Below are positions 25,016 through 33,602 of a stretch of 64,000 nucleotides of DNA, piece after piece (positions within the stretch are counted from its first letter, which is position 1; the number at the start of each line of letters is the position of its first letter). Origin of the DNA: Aliigemmobacter aestuarii. Its GTDB lineage: Bacteria > Pseudomonadota > Alphaproteobacteria > Rhodobacterales > Rhodobacteraceae. The stretch lies in assembly GCF_004799285.1 (NCBI RefSeq), contig NZ_SSND01000002.1:310001-374000 (forward strand), read 5' to 3'. The notes beneath the pieces were generated by a model. The model was given only the letters and a program-made list of their open reading frames with translations. It was not told the DNA's origin and searched no databases. Position numbers and translations under genes: made by a program.

Positions 25016-26998
25016 ATGACCACCAGCAAGCACCCCCGTCTGATGTCGCCCGTCACCCTGCGCGGGCACAGGATTCGCAACCGCATCGTCTTTGGCGCGC
25101 ATACGAACAACATGTCCGACATGGGCCTGCCCGGCCCGCGGATGGCGGCCTATCTGCTGGAACGGGCGCTGGGCGGGGCGGGGATGATCGTCTGCGAACC
25201 GGTGCCCGTGCATCGCACCGGCGTCCTGACGCGGGGCAACATGCTGCACGCATCGGACGACATCATCGCGCCGTTCCAGTCCGTCACCCGCCCGGTCAAG
25301 GAGGCCGGCGCCGTCATCATCCAGCAGCTTTACCATGTCGGCGCGCATGGCGATTCCGACCTCTCCTTCGCGCCGCACTGGTCCCCCTCGGGCGAGCCGT
25401 CCTACCACGACAGCGATGGCAGCCACGCCATGACCGTGGCCGAGATCGAGGAATTGCTGGAGGCCCATCTTCAGGCCGCGACCCGCGCTAGGGCCTGCGG
25501 TTTCCAGGGGGTGGAGGTCTGGGCCGCCTATCACTCGCTGATCGATCAGTTCTGGACGCCCTGGTCGAACCGCCGCACAGACGACTGGGGCGGCAGCCTT
25601 GAAAACCGCACCCGTTTCTCGCGCGAGCTCATCGCGCGAATTCGCGCCGCCTGCGGGCCGGATTTCATCATCGGCCTCGCGATCAGCTATTCGCCCACCT
25701 ACAAGGTCAACCTTCAGGCGGATGAGCTGTGCGAGATCGTGGCGCTGCATGACGCGACGGGCGATGTCGATTACGTCACCGTGGGCTTCGGCAGCTATCT
25801 GGCGTTTGACGGCATCATCCCAGCCTTCACCCTGGGCGAAAAGCTGACGACACCGCTAACCCAACGGCTGAAGGCCGTGGTGAAGCACGCCCTCGTCACC
25901 TCCGAGGCCGGGGTGCGCACCCCCGAGAACGCGGAAACCATCATCGCCGGCGGCGAAGCGGATCTTGTCTCGATCGTCCGGGGTCAGATTGCCGATCCCC
26001 ATCTTGCGCGGAAGACGGCCGAGGGGCGGGCAGAGGACATCCGCGGCTGCATTTCCTGCAACCAGATGTGCTGGGGCCGCCGCAGCCGCGATTACTGGAT
26101 CTCCTGCCTGATCAACCCTTCGGCCGGGCGCGAATGGGAATGGGGCGGCGACCGGTTCACGCCCGCGCATGCGCCTAAGACGGTTCTGGTCGTGGGCGCG
26201 GGACCCGCCGGGCTGGAAGCCGCCCGCAGCGCCGCCGAACGCGGCCACCGGGTGGAGCTGGTCGAGGCGCTGCCGGTGATCGGCGGGCAGTTCCGGCTGG
26301 CGGGCATGCAGCCGCGGCGGGCACAGATCATCGACCTGATGGACTGGTACGAACGCCAGTTCGCGCGGCTTGGCGTGACGCTGCACCTCAACCGTTTCAT
26401 GGACGAGGACGAGATCGCCGCCCACCCAGCCGATGTGGTGATCCTGGCCACAGGTTCGCTGCCCGATCCCGACGCGCGCCAGCGCTGGCTGCCCGATCTC
26501 GACCGCCTGCCGGGGCTGGACCTGGGCGGTGTCTGGTCGCCGGAAGAGGCGATGCGCCGCGAAGCCCGGCTGGGCGATGCGGTCATCGTCTATGACGAAG
26601 GTGGCAACTGGCGCGGCACCGGCACCGCCTGGGCGCTGGCCGACCGTGGGCACAAGGTGACGATCGTTACCCCCGCCGCCTTCGTCGGTCACGAACTGAC
26701 GCGCACCGCCGCCGACGGGCAGGTGCGCCAGCGGCTTGCGCAGGCGGGTGTCCGCTTTGTCACCGAACATGGCGTGAAGGGCTGGCACGGCAACGGCGCG
26801 ACGGTCGTCAGCTTCCTGACCGGCACGGAAGAGACGATCCCCGCCTCGGGCCTTGTCATGGCCACGACCAACCGCGCCTTCGACCCCTGGCCGGAAACCT
26901 TTGCCGGAAAAACCACGCTGCGCATCGGCGACTGTGCCGCGCCACGGCTTGCCGCCTATGCGTTCCATGAAGGCCGGAAGGCAGGGCTCGGGCTCTAG
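25016..26998 (+). CDS. old-yellow-enzyme-type FMN/Fe-S/FAD oxidoreductase
   Basis: A 660-residue enzyme with the layout of 2,4-dienoyl-CoA reductase, trimethylamine dehydrogenase and N-methylproline demethylase. An FMN TIM barrel occupies about 1-340 (SPVTLRGHRIRNRIVFGAHT; DDWGGSLENRTRF; TSEAGVRTPENAE). The 4Fe-4S ligands are Cys345, 348, 352 and 364 (CISCNQMC plus a Cys 12 residues on). An FAD/NAD(P) domain follows (GAGPAGLEAARSAAERGH at 394-411; ATGSLP). The N-terminal sequence and the SPSGEPSYHD segment look closest to N-demethylases of methylated amino acids, as I remember them, but the substrate is an inference. The neighbouring aldehyde dehydrogenase could process the released aldehyde. 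Confidence 0.85.
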   Translation: MTTSKHPRLMSPVTLRGHRIRNRIVFGAHTNNMSDMGLPGPRMAAYLLERALGGAGMIVCEPVPVHRTGVLTRGNMLHASDDIIAPFQSVTRPVKEAGAVIIQQLYHVGAHGDSDLSFAPHWSPSGEPSYHDSDGSHAMTVAEIEELLEAHLQAATRARACGFQGVEVWAAYHSLIDQFWTPWSNRRTDDWGGSLENRTRFSRELIARIRAACGPDFIIGLAISYSPTYKVNLQADELCEIVALHDATGDVDYVTVGFGSYLAFDGIIPAFTLGEKLTTPLTQRLKAVVKHALVTSEAGVRTPENAETIIAGGEADLVSIVRGQIADPHLARKTAEGRAEDIRGCISCNQMCWGRRSRDYWISCLINPSAGREWEWGGDRFTPAHAPKTVLVVGAGPAGLEAARSAAERGHRVELVEALPVIGGQFRLAGMQPRRAQIIDLMDWYERQFARLGVTLHLNRFMDEDEIAAHPADVVILATGSLPDPDARQRWLPDLDRLPGLDLGGVWSPEEAMRREARLGDAVIVYDEGGNWRGTGTAWALADRGHKVTIVTPAAFVGHELTRTAADGQVRQRLAQAGVRFVTEHGVKGWHGNGATVVSFLTGTEETIPASGLVMATTNRAFDPWPETFAGKTTLRIGDCAAPRLAAYAFHEGRKAGLGL

Positions 26999-27224
26999 GC
27001 CGTTCGCGCCGCGCAACAAGGCCCGCGGCGATGCAGCGCCTTTGCAGCACCCCTCCGGCAGGGGGAATTTTGCGTGCCCGGTCCCGGTGCGGCATCAAAT
27101 CAGTTGAAAACCTGCCACACAGGCCCTAACCCCGGGGGGGCCTGAATGGAACGTGCCCTAAGGGATGTCTGCCAAGGCTTGATCAAACCTGCCGGACCCA
27201 ACCGGCACCAACCCACAGGCCTTG

Positions 27225-28250
27225 ATGCCCGACCGCCTTACCACCCCCCGCAACGCGCGCGAATGGCTGAGCGTTCTTGCCCGCTATCGCGACCCGTCCA
27301 CCCTGCGCAGCCTGTTCGAACTGGCAGCCACCCTGATCCCCTTTTTTGCACTCTGGGCACTTGCCTGGATGATGCTGTCGGTCAGCCCCTGGATTTCTCT
27401 GGCGATCTCGCTGGCCAATGGTGCGTTTCTGGTGCGCATCTTCATCATCCAGCACGATTGCGGGCACGGCGCCTTCCTGAAGAACCGCACGGCACAGGAC
27501 TGGATCGGGCGGCTGCTGGGTGTCTTGACCCTGACGCCCTATGCCGTCTGGCGGCGGACACATTCGATCCACCATGCCCATCACGGCGATCTTGACCATC
27601 GTGGCATCGGTGATGTCACCACCCTGACGCTTGAGGAATATCGCGCGCGGTCGCCCTTCGGCCGGCTGATGTACCGGCTCTACCGGCACCCGATCGTCCT
27701 GTTCCTGATCGGGCCGGGGTATCTGTTCCTCATCCAGAACCGGCTTCCCATCGGTCTGATGTCATCGGGTTGGCGCTACTGGGCCTCGGCGATGGGGACC
27801 AATGCGATGATCGCCCTTGCCCTGGGCCTGATCGTCTGGTTCGGCGGCTGGATGCCCGTTCTTGTGATCTTCCTGCCGACCTCGCTGATGGCGGCCACCA
27901 TCGGGGTCTGGCTGTTCTATGTGCAGCACCAGTTCGAGGATACGCACTGGTCGAAGGGCGAGGAATGGCAACTGCACGACGCGGCGCTGGAAGGCAGCTC
28001 GCACTATGTGCTGCCCCAGCCCTTGCGCTGGCTTTCGGGCAACATCGGCATCCACCATGTGCACCACCTCTATTCCCGCATCCCCTTCTACCGCCTGACC
28101 GAGGTGATCCGCGACCACCGCGACCTGGCCGAGGCGCAGCGCCTGACGATCCGCGAAAGCCTTGCCACGGTGCGCCTGCATCTCTGGGACGAGGCGCAGG
28201 GCAAGCTGATGTCCTTCGCCGAGGCGCGGGCGCGGTACGGGATAGCCTGA
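27225..28250 (+). CDS. membrane fatty acid desaturase (DesA family)
   Basis: A 341-residue integral-membrane di-iron desaturase. The three histidine boxes are HDCGH (77-81), HSIHHAHH (113-120) and HHVHH near residue 278, followed by LYSRIPFYRLTEV. Four to six hydrophobic helices surround them (for example LIPFFALWALAWMMLSV and VWFGGWMPVLVIFLP). It introduces a double bond into an acyl chain using oxygen and reduced electron donors. The ATG at 27225 was preferred over a TTG at 27222. It is monocistronic, with a 226-base upstream region containing a CAGGCCC/GGGCCTG stem near 27120-27144. Confidence 0.9.
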   Translation: MPDRLTTPRNAREWLSVLARYRDPSTLRSLFELAATLIPFFALWALAWMMLSVSPWISLAISLANGAFLVRIFIIQHDCGHGAFLKNRTAQDWIGRLLGVLTLTPYAVWRRTHSIHHAHHGDLDHRGIGDVTTLTLEEYRARSPFGRLMYRLYRHPIVLFLIGPGYLFLIQNRLPIGLMSSGWRYWASAMGTNAMIALALGLIVWFGGWMPVLVIFLPTSLMAATIGVWLFYVQHQFEDTHWSKGEEWQLHDAALEGSSHYVLPQPLRWLSGNIGIHHVHHLYSRIPFYRLTEVIRDHRDLAEAQRLTIRESLATVRLHLWDEAQGKLMSFAEARARYGIA

Positions 28251-28282
28251 CACACCGGCGGGCAACCGCCGCCGGGCGGCGC

Positions 28283-28933
28283 CTAGAACCCCACCTCTGA
28301 CCGGAAGGTGACCCTTTCGCCGCCAACCGGGTGGCGGAAGGTCAGGCTTTCGGCATGCAGCATCAGGCGGGGGAAGTCACGGGCGGGGCCGCTGGCATAG
28401 ATCGGATCACCCAGGATCGGGTGGCCCAGTTCGGCCATGTGGACGCGCAACTGATGGCTGCGACCGGTCAGCGGGTGCAGGCGCACGCGCGTCGTGTCGC
28501 CCTCGTAGCCGATCACCTGCCAGTCGGTCTGGGCCGGGCGGCCGTGTTCGTGGCTGACCATCTGGCGCGGGCGGTTCGGCCAGTCGGCACAAAGCGGCAG
28601 GTCAACCCGTCCGCTTTCGGGGGTCAGATGGCCCCAGAGCCGCGCGACATAGGTCTTTTCGGTCTGCCGGTGTTCGAACTGCTTGCCCAGATGCCCCTGT
28701 GCCGCCTTGGTCAGGGCAAAGACCATCACGCCCGAGGTGTCGCAATCCAGCCTGTGCACCAGCAGGACCTGCGGGATCTCGGCGGCGATGCGGGCAATCA
28801 GGCAATCCTCGCGCCCTTCCAGCTTGCCGGGCACCGACAAAAGCCCCGGCGGCTTGTCCACCACCAGGATCGCCTCGTCCCGGTGCAGGATTTTCAGCGG
28901 CACATCGGGCGGCGCATAGGTGAATTCCATCAT
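28283..28933 (-). CDS. RluA-family pseudouridine synthase
   Basis: A 216-residue enzyme isomerizing uridines in rRNA and/or tRNA. The motif HRLDCDTSG places the catalytic Asp at residue 63; ILVVDKPPGLLSVPGK, KTYVARLWG, VRLHPLTGRSHQLRVHMAELGHPILGD and LMLHAESLTFRHP are the other family blocks. There is no S4 domain, which fits the short RluA rather than RluC/RluD. Its start overlaps the stop of the homocysteine methyltransferase gene as ATGA, so the two are co-translated. The exact target site cannot be told. Confidence 0.88.
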   Translation of the reverse strand: MMEFTYAPPDVPLKILHRDEAILVVDKPPGLLSVPGKLEGREDCLIARIAAEIPQVLLVHRLDCDTSGVMVFALTKAAQGHLGKQFEHRQTEKTYVARLWGHLTPESGRVDLPLCADWPNRPRQMVSHEHGRPAQTDWQVIGYEGDTTRVRLHPLTGRSHQLRVHMAELGHPILGDPIYASGPARDFPRLMLHAESLTFRHPVGGERVTFRSEVGF

Positions 28934-29826
28934 GCGATGCGGTGCCCCGCCGCGACCAGCCGCGCGGCAAGTTCCCGGATATGGGCAGGCCCCACCTCGC
29001 AGCAGCCGCCGACGATGGTCGCGCCCATCTCGACCCAGCCCATTGCGAAATCCGCGTATTTCGCGGGCGTCAGGTCGTGCCGGTGGGTCAGCTCCTTGAC
29101 CGTGGGCGCATCCTTCAGGAAATTGCCCGAGATGTGGGTGAACCCGTTGGCATAGGCCCCGAAGGGCAGCCCGAGCGTTCTGAGCCCTCCCAGAGCATCG
29201 GCCATCGCCTCGGGGACGGAACAGTTCGCCAGGACCGCCGCCACGGGATAATCCCGCACCAGCCGCGCCAGATCGGCGACAGGCTCGCCCGACCGCAGGC
29301 GGCTGCCGTCATGGTCATCCACCGTCACCGAAAGCCAGACGGGCACGCCCGCAACCGCGGCCCCCTTGACCGCGCCTTCGCACATCTCGACCGAGGCGAG
29401 CGTTTCGCACAGGATCATGTCGACATGGGCGCCGAGGATACGGGCGATCTCGGCATATTTCGGGGCGGCGATCGCGACCGGCAGCGTGACCTCGGGCCGA
29501 TAGGTGGCCACCAGCGGCCCCATCGACCCGGCGATCCGCCCCGATCCGTGCGCGGCACGGGCCTCGTGCGCCTCGACCAGCGCGCGCAGGTGCAGCGCGT
29601 GGAACATGTGGTCAAGGTCGAACCGCTCAAGCCGGTCGTGATGGATCGCATAGGTGTTGGTCGTGGCCACTGTGGCGCCTGCCGCGAAATAGTCGGCGTG
29701 GATGTCGCGCACCATGCCGGGGTGGTCGATCATCACCCGCGTGGCCCAGAGCGGCGTCGGATCATCACCCGACCGCGCCACCAGTTCCTGCCCCATGCCC
29801 CCGTCCAGAAGCGTGATATCGGCCAT
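28930..29826 (-). CDS. homocysteine S-methyltransferase family protein
   Basis: A 298-residue Zn-dependent methyltransferase of the BHMT/MmuM family, moving a methyl group (for example from S-methylmethionine or betaine) to homocysteine. LLDGGMGQELVARSG begins the barrel; the Zn ligands are the Cys in VLANCS and the Cys pair in GGCCEVGP near the C-terminus. The start at 29826 has AAGGGGA; a longer open frame upstream to 30324 is antisense to the VOC gene and was rejected. I looked for a SAM-II-like element in its leader and found none. The RluA gene follows with an ATGA overlap. Confidence 0.85.
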   Translation of the reverse strand: MADITLLDGGMGQELVARSGDDPTPLWATRVMIDHPGMVRDIHADYFAAGATVATTNTYAIHHDRLERFDLDHMFHALHLRALVEAHEARAAHGSGRIAGSMGPLVATYRPEVTLPVAIAAPKYAEIARILGAHVDMILCETLASVEMCEGAVKGAAVAGVPVWLSVTVDDHDGSRLRSGEPVADLARLVRDYPVAAVLANCSVPEAMADALGGLRTLGLPFGAYANGFTHISGNFLKDAPTVKELTHRHDLTPAKYADFAMGWVEMGATIVGGCCEVGPAHIRELAARLVAAGHRIA

Positions 29827-29918
29827 GATGTTCCCCTTTTCCGTTGCCGAACAAGAACCACAAGCCGCGCCGGATTGCCACCACAGATGACACCGCGCCG
29901 CGTCACCCGGGGACGGAA

Positions 29919-29947
29919 TTGACAGGTACAGAAAGGTCAGCGATGCT
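29919..29947 (+). promoter_or_regulatory. possible promoter of the VOC gene
   Basis: A perfect TTGACA at 29919-29924 is followed after 17 bases by GATGCT (29942-29947), a weak -10. The VOC start is 24 bases further on. The -35 match and spacing are good; the -10 is poor. Confidence 0.35.
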
Positions 29948-29970
29948 GTCCTGAAATCCGGAGCCCGCGC

Positions 29971-30390
29971 ATGGATTACGAAACCGTCCCCGCACCCGAC
30001 TTCGGCCGCGCACTGCGCGGCATGGGGCTTAATCTTCTGGTGGCGGATGTGCGCCGTTCGGTCGCCTTTCTGGAAACCGTGTTCGGGATGACGGCCCACC
30101 GCGTCAGCGCGGATTTTGCGATCCTCGTCTATCACGGCCAGCCGTTTCAGCTGCATGCCGATGGGACCTTCGCCGCGCATCCGCTGTTCGCGCTTCTGCC
30201 CGAGGCCGGACCGCGCGGCGCGGGGGCCGAGTTGCGGCTTTACGAAACCGATCCGGATCAGGCGGCGGCACGGGCCGAAGAGGCGGGCGGCATGGTGGTT
30301 CAGCCCCCGGCCGACAAACCCCACGGGCTGCGCGAAACGGTCATCCTTGACCCGGACGGATACGCCTGGGTGCCGTCACGCCGGATCTGA
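29971..30390 (+). CDS. VOC (glyoxalase/bleomycin-resistance) family protein
   Basis: A 139-residue protein with the paired beta-alpha-beta-beta-beta modules of the vicinal oxygen chelate fold. GMGLNLLVADVRRSVAFLETVFGMTAHRV opens the first module; AELRLYETDPDQAAARAEEAGG and LRETVILDPDGYAWVPS form the second. Metal ligands are not clear enough to name an enzyme. Its last 15 bases overlap the 3' end of the convergent GFA gene. Confidence 0.75.
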   Translation: MDYETVPAPDFGRALRGMGLNLLVADVRRSVAFLETVFGMTAHRVSADFAILVYHGQPFQLHADGTFAAHPLFALLPEAGPRGAGAELRLYETDPDQAAARAEEAGGMVVQPPADKPHGLRETVILDPDGYAWVPSRRI

Positions 30391-31164
30391 TGGTTCCCAT
30401 TCCGGATATTGCGGCAGGCCGTCGGTCAAATGCAGCCAGCCCGGGGGCGAGGCGATGAAGATATGCGCGCCCATCCGCCCCCCGGTCGGCCCCGCGATGC
30501 ACCCCGCCTCGATCGAGAAGGCGCCGTCAACCGCCCGGAAATAAAGCGACGATCCGCAATCGCCGCAGAACCCGCGCAGCGCGCCGCCGGCGGTGCGGTA
30601 TTCCTTCAGCGCAGTGCGCGATCGCCAGATCAGCCGCGCCTCATCGGCATCGAAGCTGGCCGAATGATAGCCCGAAAGGCGGCGGCACTGGTCGCAATGG
30701 CAGGCCGTCACCGCCCCCATCGGCCCCGGCAGCCCGAACCGGCACGCCCCGCACAGGCAGGACCCCTCCAGCCGATCCGGAAGCGGCACATCGGGCAGCG
30801 GGGGCGGGCCTTCGGGGGCGTAATAGTAACCGGCTTCGGCAGTAAAGACATGGCCACCATGCGACAGCAGCGCCGGGTCGTCGAACGCGCCCGCGGCGAT
30901 CTCGATGGTGCCCGCGGCATCTTCGGCCCGGAATAGGCTTGCGCCGCAGTCACCGCAGAATCCGCGCCGCGCCCTTTCTGACGAACGATGCCAGCGCAGG
31001 GCTTGCGCCCTGTCCAGGTGAAGGCCGGAACGCGCCACCTCGACCGCGCCCCAGACATGGCCCGACCAGGCCCGGCACTGCCGGCAATGACAGACCGTGA
31101 CCGCCGGGCGTGTCACATCGGCCCCGAACCGCACAGCGCCGCAATGGCATCCGCCCGCATGCAT
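30376..31164 (-). CDS. GFA family protein with two tandem Zn domains
   Basis: A 262-residue protein made of two consecutive GFA/CENP-V domains. The first runs about 1-120 (GGCHCGAVRF, CHCRQCRAWSG, GFCGDCGASLF) and the second about 130-250 (GSCLCGACRF, CHCDQCRRLSGYH, GFCGDCGSSLYF). Each repeats the CxC...CxxC...CxxC zinc ligands. Single-domain members are usually 120-150 residues, so this is a duplication-fusion. Some relatives were described as glutathione-dependent formaldehyde-activating enzymes, but most have unknown function. The start at 31164 lies four bases after the LysE stop, so it is in the fRMsr-LysE-GFA operon. Confidence 0.85.
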   Translation of the reverse strand: MHAGGCHCGAVRFGADVTRPAVTVCHCRQCRAWSGHVWGAVEVARSGLHLDRAQALRWHRSSERARRGFCGDCGASLFRAEDAAGTIEIAAGAFDDPALLSHGGHVFTAEAGYYYAPEGPPPLPDVPLPDRLEGSCLCGACRFGLPGPMGAVTACHCDQCRRLSGYHSASFDADEARLIWRSRTALKEYRTAGGALRGFCGDCGSSLYFRAVDGAFSIEAGCIAGPTGGRMGAHIFIASPPGWLHLTDGLPQYPEWEPSDPA

Positions 31165-31168
31165 GGCC

Positions 31169-31780
31169 TTACCCCCACCCCGAAAGCGCCAGCGCCAGCC
31201 CGTAGCCCACGAATGCAACCCCCATCAACCGCCGGAACCAGACGTTCAGGACCGCCCCCAAGGCCGCCCGTCCCAGTCCCGTGCCAAGCGCAACATAGCC
31301 GGAATAGCTGGCGGCGGTGATCGTCAGCGCGGTCGGATAGATCAGCCCCATCTGCGCCATCACCGGCACGTCGGGCTGCACGAACTGGGTGAAGGCGGCA
31401 AGGTATCCCGCCAGGCTTTTCGCGTTGAAGGTGGCGATGGCAAGCGCGCGCAGATAGATCGACCGCGACGGCACCTGATCGACGCGAACCGGCCGCCCCG
31501 CAAGCCACAGCGTGCGCAGCCCGAGTCCGACCAGCACCGCCGCCCCCGCCAGCCGCAGCGCGCCGTAAAGCCCGGGCGAAGCCGCGACGAAGGCCGCGAT
31601 CCCGGCTGCGGAAAGGGTCAGGAACAGGGCCGCCTGCGTCAGGATGCCCGCCACCGCCCAAAGCCCGCGCCGGAACCCCACCTGCATCCCGGTCGTCATG
31701 CAGTTGACGGCATTCGGCCCCGGCGTGGTGACGAAGAAGACCCAGAAGCTGGCGAAGACCAGCCAGCCCTGAAGGCTCAC
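31169..31780 (-). CDS. LysE/RhtB-family amino acid exporter
   Basis: A 203-residue inner-membrane protein with about six hydrophobic helices. The diagnostic N-terminal TTPGPNAVNCMTTGMQVGFRRGLWAVAGI follows FASFWVFFV. GTG at 31780 was chosen because it gives the normal family length and overlaps the fRMsr stop (GTGA); the open frame extends further upstream but is antisense to nothing and unlike LysE. It exports amino acids or related metabolites; substrate unknown. It lies between fRMsr and the GFA gene. Confidence 0.85.
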   Translation of the reverse strand: MSLQGWLVFASFWVFFVTTPGPNAVNCMTTGMQVGFRRGLWAVAGILTQAALFLTLSAAGIAAFVAASPGLYGALRLAGAAVLVGLGLRTLWLAGRPVRVDQVPSRSIYLRALAIATFNAKSLAGYLAAFTQFVQPDVPVMAQMGLIYPTALTITAASYSGYVALGTGLGRAALGAVLNVWFRRLMGVAFVGYGLALALSGWG

Positions 31781-32244
31781 GCCGCCACACCCCCGCGCGC
31801 GTCGCGGAAGGTGCGCGCAAGGATCGCGGCCAGTTCGCCTGCGTCCTTTTCGGTGAAGGCGGCCGGCGTGTCGCTGTCCAGATCCAGCACCCCCAGCAGT
31901 TCGCCCGCGCCGTTCCGCACCGGCAGGACAAGTTCCGACCGGGTGGAAGACGAACAGGCGATGTGATCGGGAAAGGCGTCCACATCCGGCACAAGCTGCA
32001 CCTCGCCCGTGCGCGCGCAGGCCCCGCACACCCCGCGCGAGAAGGGGATGACAAGGCAGCCGTGCCCCCCCTGATAGGGTCCGATCTTCAGCATGCCGGG
32101 CGCGGTGACACGGTAGAACCCGGTCCAGTCGCACATCGGGTGGCTATGGTGCAACTCGCAGACGACAGTCGCCATCAGGGCGACGGTGTCGGTTTCACCG
32201 TGGCAAAGCGCCTCGATGCGGGCGGACAGATCGGCGTAATCCAT
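31777..32244 (-). CDS. msrC: free methionine-(R)-sulfoxide reductase, GAF domain
   Basis: A 155-residue single GAF-domain enzyme reducing free L-methionine-(R)-sulfoxide. The characteristic blocks are CDWTGFYRV, IGPYQGGHGCLVIPFSRGVCGACARTG, VPDVDAFPDHIACSSSTRSELVLPV and LGVLDLDSDTPAAFTEKD. Cysteines in the GCLVI, GVCG and IACS segments correspond to those of E. coli fRMsr. It is the first gene of the operon with LysE (GTGA overlap) and GFA. Confidence 0.88.
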   Translation of the reverse strand: MDYADLSARIEALCHGETDTVALMATVVCELHHSHPMCDWTGFYRVTAPGMLKIGPYQGGHGCLVIPFSRGVCGACARTGEVQLVPDVDAFPDHIACSSSTRSELVLPVRNGAGELLGVLDLDSDTPAAFTEKDAGELAAILARTFRDARGGVAA

Positions 32245-32280
32245 GACGGGCCTCTGAGGTGCAGGAAGGCCGGGGAGCTG

Positions 32281-32322
32281 TCTGCCCCCGGACCCCCCGA
32301 GGATATTTGAACCAGGGTGAAG
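32281..32322. repeat. candidate dispersed Rhodobacteraceae intergenic element
   Basis: The segment contains CCCCCGGACCCCCC, GAGGATATTTGAACC and AGGGTGAAG in that order. I recall CCC-GAGGATATTTG-(N)-GATGAAG strings as frequent intergenic repeats in Rhodobacteraceae. Only this copy was noticed in the window. It lies between the divergent-end fRMsr start and the thiolase stop. Confidence 0.45.
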
Positions 32323-32340
32323 GGAAAAGGGGGCGCGGGT

Positions 32341-33519
32341 TCAGGGGCGTTCGATGGCGATGGCCGTGCCTTCGCCGCCGCCGATGCAGATCGCGGCGAC
32401 CCCGCGTTTCAGGCCGCGCGCCTCAAGCGCGTGGAGAAGCGTCACCATGATCCGTGCACCCGAGGCGCCGATCGGATGGCCGAGCGCGCAGGCCCCGCCG
32501 TTCACGTTGACCCTGTCATGCGGGATGCCGAGTTCCGCCATGAAGGCCATCGGCACCACGGCGAAGGCTTCGTTCACTTCCCACAGATCGACATCGGCGA
32601 CCGACCAGCCGAGCCTGTCCAGCAGCTTGCGCGCGGCAGGCACCGGCGCGGTCGGGAAATCGGCCGGCGCATGGGCATGACTGGCATGGCCGCGGATGAT
32701 GGCGCGGACGGGAAGGGACGCCGCCTCGGCCACGCTGCGCGCCGCCAGAACCAGCGCCGCCGCCCCGTCCGAGATCGACGAGGAATTCGCCGCCGTCACC
32801 GTGCCGTCCTTGCGGAAGGCGGGTTTCAGCGTGGGGATCTTTTCGGGCCGCGCCGTGGCGGGCTGTTCATCGTCGGCCACCACCGTCTCGCCCTTGCGGG
32901 TGGTCACGGTGACGGGCGCGATCTCGGCCAGCAGCGCGCCGCTAGACTGGGCCGCCCGCGCGCGGGTGAGCGAGGCGAGCGCATAGGCATCCTGTGCCTC
33001 GCGGCTGAATTGGAAGGCCTGGGCGCAGTCCTCGGCGAAGGTGCCCATCAGGCGGCCCTTGTCATAGGCATCCTCAAGCCCGTCGAGGAACATGTGGTCG
33101 ATCACCTGCCCGTGGCCAAGCCGCGCGCCGCCGCGCATCTTCGGCAGAAGGTAGGGGGCGTTCGTCATGCTTTCCATGCCGCCCGCCACGATCACCCCGG
33201 CCGCGCCGAGCGCGATCTGGTCATGGGCGATCATCGCGGCCTTCATGCCCGAGCCGCACATCTTGTTCAGTGTGGTCGCCGGCACGGATTGCGGAAGACC
33301 CGCGGCAAAGCCCGCCTGCCGCGCGGGCGCCTGGCCCTGACCCGCCGGAAGGACACAGCCCATGAGCAGCTCGTCCACCCGGTCGGGGGCAACGCCCGCC
33401 CCCTGCAACGCCGCCCGGATCGCCGCGCCGCCCAGCTTCGGGGCATCGAGTTCGGCAAAGGCGCCCTGAAAGCCACCCATCGCGGTCCGCGCCGCCCCGA
33501 CGATCACCACGTCCTGCAT
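32341..33519 (-). CDS. acetyl-CoA C-acyltransferase (thiolase)
   Basis: A 392-residue thiolase catalyzing condensation or cleavage of 3-oxoacyl-CoA. MQDVVIVGAARTAMGGFQGAF begins the protein; Cys88 in NKMCGSGMKAAM is the acyl-accepting nucleophile, NVNGGACALGHPIGASG contains the catalytic His, and CIGGGEG near the C-terminus contains the second Cys. This pattern is closest to acetyl-CoA acetyltransferase (PhaA/AtoB) but beta-oxidation use is possible. It stands alone; no phaB or fadB neighbour is present. Confidence 0.9.
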   Translation of the reverse strand: MQDVVIVGAARTAMGGFQGAFAELDAPKLGGAAIRAALQGAGVAPDRVDELLMGCVLPAGQGQAPARQAGFAAGLPQSVPATTLNKMCGSGMKAAMIAHDQIALGAAGVIVAGGMESMTNAPYLLPKMRGGARLGHGQVIDHMFLDGLEDAYDKGRLMGTFAEDCAQAFQFSREAQDAYALASLTRARAAQSSGALLAEIAPVTVTTRKGETVVADDEQPATARPEKIPTLKPAFRKDGTVTAANSSSISDGAAALVLAARSVAEAASLPVRAIIRGHASHAHAPADFPTAPVPAARKLLDRLGWSVADVDLWEVNEAFAVVPMAFMAELGIPHDRVNVNGGACALGHPIGASGARIMVTLLHALEARGLKRGVAAICIGGGEGTAIAIERP

Positions 33520-33602
33520 CCGATCCTCCGCTTCGCTGTCGTTGACCGAATGCTAACGATGCGCGCCTAGGCTGCAAGGCATCTTCCGGGGAAAGGACAG
33601 AG

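Noticed and set aside
27120-27144. Terminator after the OYE-type gene
   Set aside because: The CAGGCCC/GGGCCTG stem lacks a T-tract and is 120 bases from the stop; support is too weak.
29827-29970. SAM-type riboswitch upstream of the homocysteine methyltransferase
   Set aside because: No SAM-II pseudoknot blocks or other recognizable aptamer pattern on the minus strand.
29827-30324. Upstream extension of the homocysteine methyltransferase
   Set aside because: Antisense to the VOC gene; AAGGGGA precedes the ATG at 29826.
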